Below are positions 54,264 to 62,252 of a DNA stretch of 64,000 nt, one piece after another. The translations under genes were made by a program, and so were the position numbers. The DNA comes from Luteolibacter flavescens (GTDB taxonomy: Bacteria; Verrucomicrobiota; Verrucomicrobiia; Verrucomicrobiales; Akkermansiaceae). Location: the NCBI RefSeq assembly GCF_025950085.1, contig NZ_JAPDDS010000003.1, positions 62,001 to 126,000 of the forward strand, read 5' to 3'. Position 1 is the first letter of the stretch. The number at the start of each line of letters is the position of its first letter. The notes below the pieces were generated by a model. It was not told the origin of the DNA. It searched no databases and saw only the letters and a program-made list of their open reading frames with translations.

Positions 54264-54935
54264 ATGAACTCGTGGATTCCTTCCTGCCGCGACCGGTTCA
54301 CCCTGTCGGATTTTACCTTCCTCAGCAGCGTCCTTTCCCCCGGCGGAGAGCGACAGCATCTCTGGATGCTATGGGAGGATCCGGAGGCGCTGCGGGAGAT
54401 GCTGGACCTGAAGGAAGTCCTCCGTGCGCTGATCGACTCGACCGCGGCGCTGGGCGTTTCCCCCGGGTTTTATTTCTACGTGCTGGTCCGCCACTCCTTC
54501 CTGGAGGCAGGCATCACCGACCCGGGCATGGCGGACTACGTGGCCGGGGTGATGGTCCAGAGGCTGGCCAGCGACACGGGCGATCCCCTACGCAGCCTGC
54601 CCACCGGGCTCACCCACGCCGCGGACTTCGTCGCGATCCTGGAGTCGGCACAGGGCCGCATGCGATTTCACCTGCAGCTTGAGGCCGGGAATCAGTTTCT
54701 GGTTCTCACCGGGCTTTTCCCCGGCTTCATCACGCGCCGCTGCCAACGCCGGGGCGCGCCGGGAGTGCCCTTTTACGAAGACTTCGCCCGCCGGGCCTAT
54801 CGGGATGCAGCGGACAACCGCAGCGCTCCGCAGGACGCGCCCCGGCGGATGCTCGGCGAACTCTCCGAAGTCTTGCCCCACGCGCGGCTTTCGCTGAACA
54901 AGATGGCGGAAGAGTTCGTCTTCCTCGGCGATTGA
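54264..54935 (+). CDS. conserved hypothetical protein
   Basis: The 223-residue protein is cytosolic and mostly helical, with conserved-looking blocks FYFYVLVRHSFLEAGITDPG, FLVLTGLFPGFI and PFYEDFARRAYRDA. No named family was recognised. GGTG lies a few bases before the ATG and the upstream region is AT-rich (54165-54230). The cupin gene follows 15 bp later, so the two are probably co-transcribed. Confidence 0.7.
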   Translation: MNSWIPSCRDRFTLSDFTFLSSVLSPGGERQHLWMLWEDPEALREMLDLKEVLRALIDSTAALGVSPGFYFYVLVRHSFLEAGITDPGMADYVAGVMVQRLASDTGDPLRSLPTGLTHAADFVAILESAQGRMRFHLQLEAGNQFLVLTGLFPGFITRRCQRRGAPGVPFYEDFARRAYRDAADNRSAPQDAPRRMLGELSEVLPHARLSLNKMAEEFVFLGD

Positions 54936-54950
54936 AGCTGGGATTGCCGC

Positions 54951-55304
54951 ATGGAAATCCGCGCGCTCGACCAGCAACCGCCGTTCACTACGAAGGACGG
55001 CTCGACCATCCGCAGCATTCTCGACTCGGCGAATGCCCCGGTGAAAAACCAGAGCCTCGCCGAAGCGACCATTCCCGCAGGCGGCTCGACCCAGCGTCAC
55101 TGGCATCGCGAAAGTGAGGAATTCTACTTCCTGCTGGAGGGCCACGGCACCATGGAAATCGACGGCGAGACCCGCGAAGTCGGCCCCGGCGATGCCATCC
55201 TCATCCCCGCCGGTGCCTGGCACCAGATCACCGCCACCGAGCGCCTGCGCTTCCTCTGCTGCTGCGCCCCACCCTACCGACACGAAGACACCTACTTCGA
55301 GTAG
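54951..55304 (+). CDS. cupin domain protein
   Basis: The 117-residue single-cupin protein has motif 1 in HWHRESEEFYFLLEGHG, with the two His and Glu metal ligands, and motif 2 in GPGDAILIPAGAWHQI, with the last His. Such small cupins bind a divalent metal and act as isomerases, dioxygenases or sensors. The partner upstream is of unknown function, so the substrate cannot be told. Confidence 0.85.
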   Translation: MEIRALDQQPPFTTKDGSTIRSILDSANAPVKNQSLAEATIPAGGSTQRHWHRESEEFYFLLEGHGTMEIDGETREVGPGDAILIPAGAWHQITATERLRFLCCCAPPYRHEDTYFE

Positions 55305-55457
55305 GCAGCCGAAAGTGCCTACCGACATCCTGCCGGGAGCGGGGCCGGGTGGAGAAAGATACCTGAGCCACCACTCCGGAATTCCCTTTGAATACCGGGC
55401 GCACGGAAGCCGTCTTGTTCATCACTCTGGATTCTGACATCTCGGATTTGTCACGTC

Positions 55458-57407
55458 ATGCTCCCCCGTCCTCTCGTATTCTCCGCCTGCTTTCTCCTTG
55501 CGATGTTCGCAGGCCGGGCAATTCGCGGGGTGAAATCCCTGCCGGATGATAGATCCCTGGGTGTTACTGAGGGGGCGGCACCGGTCATCGCTCCCATGCC
55601 GCGTGGCTTGGACGACCTCGCGACACGAATCTGGCTTGCGGATAATCTTCCGACTGCGAGCAGCGAGCGACTGGAGGAAATCGCTGCCAGTCTGCTCAAC
55701 GTGCCGGATCTGGATGACAGGGCGTGGATCGGCCTCTTTTCCTGCTGGTTTGAGAAGGCCCCGCGTGCCGCATGGGCCTTCGCCGCTGGACGAAGTGACC
55801 TGCGCGGGATCGCCCTGGAGGAATGGGCGAAACTCGATCCCGGAAATGCCAGGGAATCCCTTGGACCACTATCGCCGGACGACCTCCTGGCGCTATTCCG
55901 CGGTGCTGTGGAGAAAGACGTGCTCACAGCCTTCCGCCTGCTTGATGAAGCATCCGCGGGAGATGCGTCATTGCTGGATTTGTCCACCATCGCTTCCCAA
56001 TTGGAGCGAGTTCGCATCGCTGACCTCGCGAGCCGGGACCCCGAGTTCGCAAGCTTCTGGGTGGATCGCCTGGACTTACGGTACGCCGAGGGAGCTCTCC
56101 TATTGGGACGTTGGAAGAACGATCCCGCCGCCGCGACGGAGTGGCTGGGCAGACAGGAGCATCCCGCAGATCTGCTGGGCGAGCTCGCATCCTTCACCTA
56201 CTACGATGACTACAGTCCGGCCTTGATGGATTTCGTGGCCGGAAACTTTCCTGCCGGGAACAGGCGAATGGAAGCAATCCAAAGGATGCTTGAACAGATC
56301 GCCTACAAGGATCCCGAATTCGCCGCCAGCGAAGCGAGCCGAGTTATACCTGACGACGGGCTGAGAGCGGAAGCCATCGGAAAGATCGCAAGCTTGGTGG
56401 CTGACACCGACTTCGACAAAGCATGGTCTCTGCTCGACACCTTGGATCCATCGATCCAAGGCCTCCGGAGGGTGTCGCTACCAAAGATTGAAACCCAGCC
56501 GGAGCTGGCGACCGGGAACACGGTGCGCGCATTTCAATACGGATTTCACCTCACCAGCATGCGCGGGCTCGAATCACCGGGCAACGTGAGAAGCAATCTT
56601 TTGGAGAGCCTCATATATACCGACAAGGATGAGGCCATCCGACTGATGGAGAAGATACCTGCAAAGGATTTCCATTACGTGGGATCCTCGGCCTTCGCCA
56701 CGTGGGCTGCACGGGACTATCGAGACGCGGTGCTCTGGCTTGCGGAAAAGCGAAGCACAGGAACAGGAGGAGACATCGGGGATATCCTGGATCTGGTGCA
56801 GGTCGATGCCATGAGGCAAGAAGTTCCCGCACTCATCGAAAGCCTGCAACCCGGCACCGTCCGGAGTGCGTTGGTCGCCCTGCATGCCGAGGATCTCGCC
56901 GAATCTGATCCACTCTCTGCCATCGCATTCGCACGCGAGGCGACCACCGCGGATGTAGGAGTGTCCCGGGCTTATGCCACTTGGGCGGATCACAATCCCC
57001 TCGAGGCTCTGGAATACCTCAAGGACGACGATGCGGCCCCCCTTGAGGCATGGAAAAGCGTGGTACGGCAGTCCTTCAAAGAGGCTCCCGAAAGGACAGC
57101 ACTGGTGATCAGCGCCCTTCCAAGCGGCGACGCCCGTGATTCCGCGATTTCATCGGTGCTGACACTGCTTGAAGACAGTGATCCCCTGTCGTCGGGGGCG
57201 TGGGCACTGTTCATCACCGACGAAAATTCGCGGAAAGCCAGGTTCGGTTCCATGATCGAAAAGCTCACCATGGACCTGCGCGCCGCACACGATCCCGCAA
57301 CTGCGGAAGAATTGCGCCAGCAGGTGGAAGACGCCGCAGGCCTGTCCGATACAGAACGCCAACTTTGGCTGGATCGCATCGATCTTGAATTCCCGGAAGC
57401 CCGATGA
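55458..57407 (+). CDS. secreted/anchored helical-repeat protein
   Basis: The 649-residue protein has an N-terminal signal or anchor (about 5-21) and then a long solenoid of helical hairpins carrying the loose motif W-x-x-x-DP-x-x-A-x-x-WL (RWKNDPAAATEWLG; WAARDYRDAVLWLAEK; WADHNPLEALEYLK). This is a lineage-specific family of Verrucomicrobiota; the function is unknown. Its stop overlaps the start of a shorter paralogue in the ATGA arrangement, so the two are coupled. Confidence 0.7.
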   Translation: MLPRPLVFSACFLLAMFAGRAIRGVKSLPDDRSLGVTEGAAPVIAPMPRGLDDLATRIWLADNLPTASSERLEEIAASLLNVPDLDDRAWIGLFSCWFEKAPRAAWAFAAGRSDLRGIALEEWAKLDPGNARESLGPLSPDDLLALFRGAVEKDVLTAFRLLDEASAGDASLLDLSTIASQLERVRIADLASRDPEFASFWVDRLDLRYAEGALLLGRWKNDPAAATEWLGRQEHPADLLGELASFTYYDDYSPALMDFVAGNFPAGNRRMEAIQRMLEQIAYKDPEFAASEASRVIPDDGLRAEAIGKIASLVADTDFDKAWSLLDTLDPSIQGLRRVSLPKIETQPELATGNTVRAFQYGFHLTSMRGLESPGNVRSNLLESLIYTDKDEAIRLMEKIPAKDFHYVGSSAFATWAARDYRDAVLWLAEKRSTGTGGDIGDILDLVQVDAMRQEVPALIESLQPGTVRSALVALHAEDLAESDPLSAIAFAREATTADVGVSRAYATWADHNPLEALEYLKDDDAAPLEAWKSVVRQSFKEAPERTALVISALPSGDARDSAISSVLTLLEDSDPLSSGAWALFITDENSRKARFGSMIEKLTMDLRAAHDPATAEELRQQVEDAAGLSDTERQLWLDRIDLEFPEAR

Positions 57408-58801
57408 AGCGCCTCCTTCTCCCCATGATCGCCATGGCGGGCTTTGCCGCGGGTTGGTCCCTGCCGGATGGGCCAGAGCCGTCCGACAGCGCGGCTGTCG
57501 CATCGAATGCGGTGGAGACCACCGGACGGGAGCAGCGGAAGCGGGATCTATCCGAGCAACTGCTGGACGAGCAGGAACGGATGACACTCCACAAGAGCAC
57601 AGCATCTTTGGCCGAGCTTCTGGCGACGGGACATGAATGCCAATTCAACGAGGAGGACATTGTCCGCCTGGTCACGATGAATCCCGCGGGAGCGATGGAC
57701 TTCCTGCTCACCAATCCAGTCGCGCCATCAAACTACGCCGTGATGGTGACCGAAGCATGGGCCCGCCGTGACCCGGATCGGGCCATCGCCTACCTGCGCA
57801 CGAAGTCCAGCTACCTGGCGGATGACTGCCTTGCAAAGGCCCTGCCGGTCATCTACCTCTCCCGACCAAAGCTGGTGGCAGAGGTACTACGCTCGAAATC
57901 CGCACAGTGGCAGGAGCGATATCTCAATGAACTTTTCGGCGAGACTTTTCGGGTGAGGAAATCCGGTGCTCCTCCTGAGCAAGAGTCGGATGATCCATTC
58001 TTCGATGATGGCCAATGGACCGAGGTCCGTTTCGGAGCTGATTTGTTGGATTGTCTCGCCAGCGACTACTTGCGCGAGAAGGCAAAGGCCCGCTGGGAGC
58101 GCAACGAGGATGACGAACCGACAACTCCCGGAAGGCAGACATCTCCTCCCGATCCTCACACGTGGAATCCCGCGACCTATGACAAGAACGACTATCACCA
58201 ACGGTCACAGCTTTTCGACGAGCTCAGAACCAATAGTGAAGAGACCGTCAATCTGATCGCAGCCAACGGAAATGAAGCGGCCCGGGGGTTGGCGATGAGT
58301 TCGATCATGGGAAGATTCCCATCCGATCCGGAAAAATGGCCCGAAGCCCTGGAAAGCCTGGAAGCTCCGATGCAACAACTCGGAGTGATTCCTAGCGGTC
58401 CCCCAAGCCACTTCGAAATGGGACCGATCCTATACGGAGAGGCCGCGGGACAATGGATAGACCGGCAACCGCTGGCACTACGTCGGGCCTGGGCACTATC
58501 CTTTGTTGAAAGATGGGTGCAAGTTGACCCTCGGGCAGCGCTTGCCTGGGCGGAGGCCCTGCCAAAGGAAGCAAACCGCGACGCGGCATTCCAGATCGGG
58601 CTCCAGATATGGACCCACGAGGATCCGCTGACTGCGGTGGCACGGGTCGAGGACCTGCCACAGGGAGAACTTCGTGAGGCGGCGATTTCCAATGCAGCAG
58701 CGACTTGGGACTGCATTGATCCCGCTGCTGCACGTCAGTGGGTGGGGGGACTGGCCGAAAGCCCCGGAAAGACGCGGGCATTGGAACGGCTGAAGCGATG
58801 A
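57404..58801 (+). CDS. secreted/anchored helical-repeat protein, paralogue
   Basis: The 465-residue protein has an N-terminal hydrophobic signal (MKRLLLPMIAMAGFAAGWSL) and repeats of the same W-x-x-x-DP-x-A type (AWARRDPDRAIAYL; WVQVDPRAALAWAEAL; WTHEDPLTAVARVE; WDCIDPAAARQWVG). A Glu/Asp-rich insert lies near residues 185-260. Overlap with the upstream paralogue suggests they are made in fixed ratio and may interact. Confidence 0.7.
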   Translation: MKRLLLPMIAMAGFAAGWSLPDGPEPSDSAAVASNAVETTGREQRKRDLSEQLLDEQERMTLHKSTASLAELLATGHECQFNEEDIVRLVTMNPAGAMDFLLTNPVAPSNYAVMVTEAWARRDPDRAIAYLRTKSSYLADDCLAKALPVIYLSRPKLVAEVLRSKSAQWQERYLNELFGETFRVRKSGAPPEQESDDPFFDDGQWTEVRFGADLLDCLASDYLREKAKARWERNEDDEPTTPGRQTSPPDPHTWNPATYDKNDYHQRSQLFDELRTNSEETVNLIAANGNEAARGLAMSSIMGRFPSDPEKWPEALESLEAPMQQLGVIPSGPPSHFEMGPILYGEAAGQWIDRQPLALRRAWALSFVERWVQVDPRAALAWAEALPKEANRDAAFQIGLQIWTHEDPLTAVARVEDLPQGELREAAISNAAATWDCIDPAAARQWVGGLAESPGKTRALERLKR

Positions 58802-58819
58802 GCGAGGTGTCCTGCTCCG

Positions 58820-58838
58820 GGCAGGATGCCGGGGCCAC
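58820..58838. repeat. fragment of the dispersed REP-like repeat
   Basis: These 19 bases are the reverse complement of part of the arm found at 11824 and 41262, with one difference from the 41262 copy. An adjoining TCCTGC/GCAGGA stem (58810-58815 with 58821-58826) forms a hairpin just after the helical-repeat gene. Confidence 0.55.
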
Positions 58839-58956
58839 TTTGCCGCGAGGATGAGATGCAAGCAGGCCGGACCGGTCGCGGCGATGGGAAACGGGGCCGA
58901 TTCTCCCACGGGGCAAGCGCTTGCCGGATGAAAGCGGACCCGTTAGACAGGGACAC

Positions 58957-59691
58957 GTGGAACCAAAGAAGCCCGCATTCATTCCCAAGTCCTGGGACCT
59001 CCCTGAATCGATTCGCAAGCGTCTGGGTGACGCCGCCGGCCGCCAGCGCCTGATGGACGAGGACGGCCATCTGCTCTTCATCCTCCACCAACCTCCGCAG
59101 CCGGAGGACGATGAGGTGCGAAAGCCGGTCCTGATCTGGGGCCAGCCGAGCGGCGAGTGGAAGAGCTCGCCTGAGGGTGGCGGCCTCGCCGCGCTGGACG
59201 CTCACATGGAAAGCTACCGGAAGAATATTCACGCGCTCGACGAGGCCGTGGAGGCCGCGAAGAGCCCGCGGCAATTCTTCGACATCATGAAGAAGGTGAA
59301 TCCCCTGCTGCGCGCCACGCGGAACCTGCTGGCGGTGATGCAGGAGGCCCGCGAGGCGCGACAGGACGAGCGACGACTGATCAACTTCCGCGACCGTGCG
59401 GTGGACCTAGAGCGGGCCATCGACCTGGTCGCCTCCGACGCGAAGGACGGCATGGAATTCGCGCTGGCGGAGAATACCGAGGAGCAGTCCCGCTTTGCCC
59501 ACGCTGCGGCGCTTGAGGCGAGGAAGCTGAACCGGCTGGCCGCCTTCTTCTTCCCTCTGGCTACGCTGGTGGCAGTTTTCGGGATCAATCCGCCGAGCGA
59601 GGTAATGACTATGCCCGGCTTCTGGCTGGTGATCGCCGCCGGGGTCGCAGCAGGGCTAGTGATCCGGATGATTCCGACCAGCAAGTCCTAG
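58957..59691 (+). CDS. short CorA-like membrane protein
   Basis: The GTG at 58957, with AGGGA a few bases before, gives 244 residues; a TTG at 58921 is an alternative. The protein has a soluble N-terminal part with a long helical region (about 85-195) and two C-terminal membrane segments. The first ends in VFGINPP, where CorA Mg2+ channels have GMN. The layout is that of CorA-like transporters, but it is shorter than the usual 310-350 and the GMN signature is altered, so transport is unproven. Its last 36 bases overlap the convergent MFS gene. Confidence 0.65.
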   Translation: MEPKKPAFIPKSWDLPESIRKRLGDAAGRQRLMDEDGHLLFILHQPPQPEDDEVRKPVLIWGQPSGEWKSSPEGGGLAALDAHMESYRKNIHALDEAVEAAKSPRQFFDIMKKVNPLLRATRNLLAVMQEAREARQDERRLINFRDRAVDLERAIDLVASDAKDGMEFALAENTEEQSRFAHAAALEARKLNRLAAFFFPLATLVAVFGINPPSEVMTMPGFWLVIAAGVAAGLVIRMIPTSKS

Positions 59692-60972
59692 GCGGCCGCG
59701 CCACGCCCACGCGAAGAAGAGGGCGATCATCACAGCCACCGCCGGCATCTGCCACAGCAAGGCCGCGCGGAAGGCATCGTCACCGTGCGTTTCCTTCATG
59801 CGGGCCAGCAGGATGGAGAACCCGAGCGAGACGCTGCCGTAGCCGAGATTGAATGCCAGCCCACGGACGCTGAGCAGCGTTGCCCGCTGGGAAGATGTCG
59901 CCGAGGCATGCAGATGGCGGCTGACGGTAAAGCCGACGAGGCCTAACAAGGTCATCAGGAGCATCGAGGGAAGGACGCCGAACCACGGCCAAGCCGGGGC
60001 CAGCAGACCCAGCGCCACGACCGCCAGGGCCCCTGCAATGCCGAGCACGCCGAGCGGCGAGAAGCGGGCATTCAACTTTCGCGCGATCTCCGGGACGAAG
60101 AAACTCAGCATGCCGGTGGCCGCGCCGATCAGGCCGAATGCCCACTCGGGGATGGAGATCAGCCGCAGATACTCGCTGTTCACCGTCGCGAAATTCCGCG
60201 CCACGGAATCGATGAGCAGGCCACCGAAGATGATGACCGCGATGGAGCGGGTGGTGAATGCCATCTTCGCCGTGCGCAATGTCAGGCGGAAGGCGGAGGC
60301 GCATCGAGCCGCGGCGGTGCCGATCGCGTGGTGGGGTGTCTCCTCCATCCGCAGCGCGATCACCACGCATGCGAGCGCCTGGCAAAAGACCACGGCGACG
60401 GGAAGCCGGTGGGCGATATCGAGAGGGATCACGATGCCGATCTTCGCCAGCCACGAGGGATCGTAGAGCAGGCCGCCGAGTGCCATGGCGAGGAGGAGGC
60501 CGACGGCCCGCCAACGCATTGCCGCTCCCATCACCTCGTCCCAGGCGCTTTCCCTCCCCTCCTCCGGCAGCGAGTCGTAAGCAAGCGCCTCGTCCGCGCC
60601 GCTGGCTGCCGCCTCCGAGGTGCCGGAGAGCAGGCGATTCAGGATGCAGAGCGCGAAGAGCAGCGTGCCACCGTCCTTCGGAGCCAGCAGCAGGATGGCC
60701 ATCTCCACGACCATCAGCATCGAGGCGAAGACCACCAGTTTCTTGCGCCCCAGCGTATCGGCCAGCGCACCGGACGGCACCTCCAAGACGAAGATCGCCA
60801 GCGCCCACACCAGATTCAGCAGGACAAAGCGCTCCAGCGTCAGCCCGAGGTCGGTGAAAAAGACCGCCAGCACCGGGTAGTAGGCCCGTGCATTGTAGAG
60901 CACGGTGAAGAGCACATAGAGCCGCGCATTCCGATGGGCAAAGGGCCCGGTGCGGCGGAGAAGCGAGGACAC
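59656..60972 (-). CDS. MFS transporter
   Basis: The 438-residue protein has 12 predicted membrane segments. The MFS loop motif between helices 2 and 3 is visible as GALADTLGRKKLVV. It begins with a GTG at 60972. Substrate is not evident; the set of family members it resembles includes drug and sugar exporters. The 3' end overlaps the convergent CorA-like gene by 36 bp. Confidence 0.8.
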   Translation of the reverse strand: MSSLLRRTGPFAHRNARLYVLFTVLYNARAYYPVLAVFFTDLGLTLERFVLLNLVWALAIFVLEVPSGALADTLGRKKLVVFASMLMVVEMAILLLAPKDGGTLLFALCILNRLLSGTSEAAASGADEALAYDSLPEEGRESAWDEVMGAAMRWRAVGLLLAMALGGLLYDPSWLAKIGIVIPLDIAHRLPVAVVFCQALACVVIALRMEETPHHAIGTAAARCASAFRLTLRTAKMAFTTRSIAVIIFGGLLIDSVARNFATVNSEYLRLISIPEWAFGLIGAATGMLSFFVPEIARKLNARFSPLGVLGIAGALAVVALGLLAPAWPWFGVLPSMLLMTLLGLVGFTVSRHLHASATSSQRATLLSVRGLAFNLGYGSVSLGFSILLARMKETHGDDAFRAALLWQMPAVAVMIALFFAWAWRGRLGLAGRNHPDH

Positions 60973-61102
60973 GGGCTAGGTGTGAGCGTGCGTCGCGGGT
61001 CTGTCATGCGAATTGTGGCCGGACCGGAAATCGTGTGTTCTTGTCATCGGTGGAAAAATCCGGCATCAGGCATCGCTTAATCACCGGGCTCCGTCTGAAA
61101 CC

Positions 61103-61441
61103 ATGACCGAAGATCGTTCGCAGGAAAGCGACAGGCGCAAGGACCGGGACATCGCCGCCCATATCTTCACCACCTCCTCGGTCATGGTCGGGCTCTGCCT
61201 CACCATCATCAGCGTGGTTCGCTCGCTGCCCCGGCCGGGCCAGCTTGAGACGGCGGTGGACGACCTCATCGCGATCGCAGCGCTGGTCTTCCTACTGGCG
61301 TGCTTCCTCAGCTACGCGGTGCTGCGGTCCCGACATTTGCGGCGGATGCACCGGGTCGAGTCCTTGGCAGACGGGGTTTTTCTGCTAGGTTTGACTCTGC
61401 TCGCCGTCGCCTGCGGGTTGTTCGTGTGGACCATCCTTTGA
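61103..61441 (+). CDS. small three-span membrane protein
   Basis: The ATG at 61103 gives 112 residues: a charged N-terminus, then membrane segments near 20-38, 54-75 and 88-110. It resembles the size and topology of DUF202-type proteins but no firm family match was seen. It lies 10 bp before the AcvB/VirJ-like gene and so may belong to the lysyl-lipid operon. Confidence 0.6.
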   Translation: MTEDRSQESDRRKDRDIAAHIFTTSSVMVGLCLTIISVVRSLPRPGQLETAVDDLIAIAALVFLLACFLSYAVLRSRHLRRMHRVESLADGVFLLGLTLLAVACGLFVWTIL

Positions 61442-61451
61442 GCCTCCTTTC

Positions 61452-62252
61452 ATGAGCGGAAAGCGAAAGTCGATCTGGCGGCGGGTGATGTGGCTGCTGC
61501 TGGCCATCGTCGTCGCCTTGCTGGTGAAATTCATCCTGCACCTGCTGCTGCCGCGCAATGTCCCTGCGAGCGGCGAGATGCTGCGGCTGGAGCTGGCCGG
61601 CGGACCATTCGACGTGCCGTGTTTCACGGGCGAGGAGAGGCCGAAGGGCATCGTCATCCTCGGCACGGGCGATGGCGGATGGTCTTACTGGGAAGAGAAT
61701 ACGGCGAAGCACCTGATGGCGCAGGGCTATGCGGTCGGTGGCTGGGACTGCCGGAAATTTGCCGACACCCGCACCTACGGGCAGACTGAGCTCGCCGCCG
61801 GATATCTGGCCGCGGTGGATGCGGTGAAGAAGCGCACGCATGCCGCCAAGGACGTGCCCATCTGGTATGGCGGATGGTCCACCGGCGCGGAGCAATCGCT
61901 GGCAGCAGCCACGGCGCCGGACCGCCCGGAGCATCTGGTGGGCCTGCTGCTCGCCGCGCCCGGCACGCGCGCGCGCTACGGCATCACCACGGGAGACCTG
62001 CTGGGCGCGACACCCACCGGCCCGGATACCTTCGCGCTTGAGGACATGGCGAAGAAGCTCTCCGGCGTGGCCGTGGCGCAAATCGCCGCCGGGCTCGACC
62101 CGATGGATGACACGGACTGGATCAAGACCATCTCCGTGCCGCACCGTATCTTTGACCTGCCCGGCAAGCCGCACGACATGGGTGGCGCCGGACCGGAATT
62201 CCAAGCCAAGCTGGACGAAGCCATCGCATGGACCCTCGAGACCCGACGCTAA
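61452..62252 (+). CDS. AcvB/VirJ-like alpha/beta hydrolase
   Basis: The 266-residue protein has an N-terminal membrane anchor (about 11-33) and an AcvB/VirJ-type hydrolase domain: ILGTGDGGWSYWEENTAKHL, then GGWDCRKFADTRTY, then the nucleophile elbow GGWSTGAEQSL in place of the usual GYSFGAD. AcvB proteins hydrolyse lysyl-phosphatidylglycerol in the periplasm of several bacteria. The start of an mprF gene overlaps its end by 25 bp, which strongly supports the same role here. Confidence 0.72.
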   Translation: MSGKRKSIWRRVMWLLLAIVVALLVKFILHLLLPRNVPASGEMLRLELAGGPFDVPCFTGEERPKGIVILGTGDGGWSYWEENTAKHLMAQGYAVGGWDCRKFADTRTYGQTELAAGYLAAVDAVKKRTHAAKDVPIWYGGWSTGAEQSLAAATAPDRPEHLVGLLLAAPGTRARYGITTGDLLGATPTGPDTFALEDMAKKLSGVAVAQIAAGLDPMDDTDWIKTISVPHRIFDLPGKPHDMGGAGPEFQAKLDEAIAWTLETRR

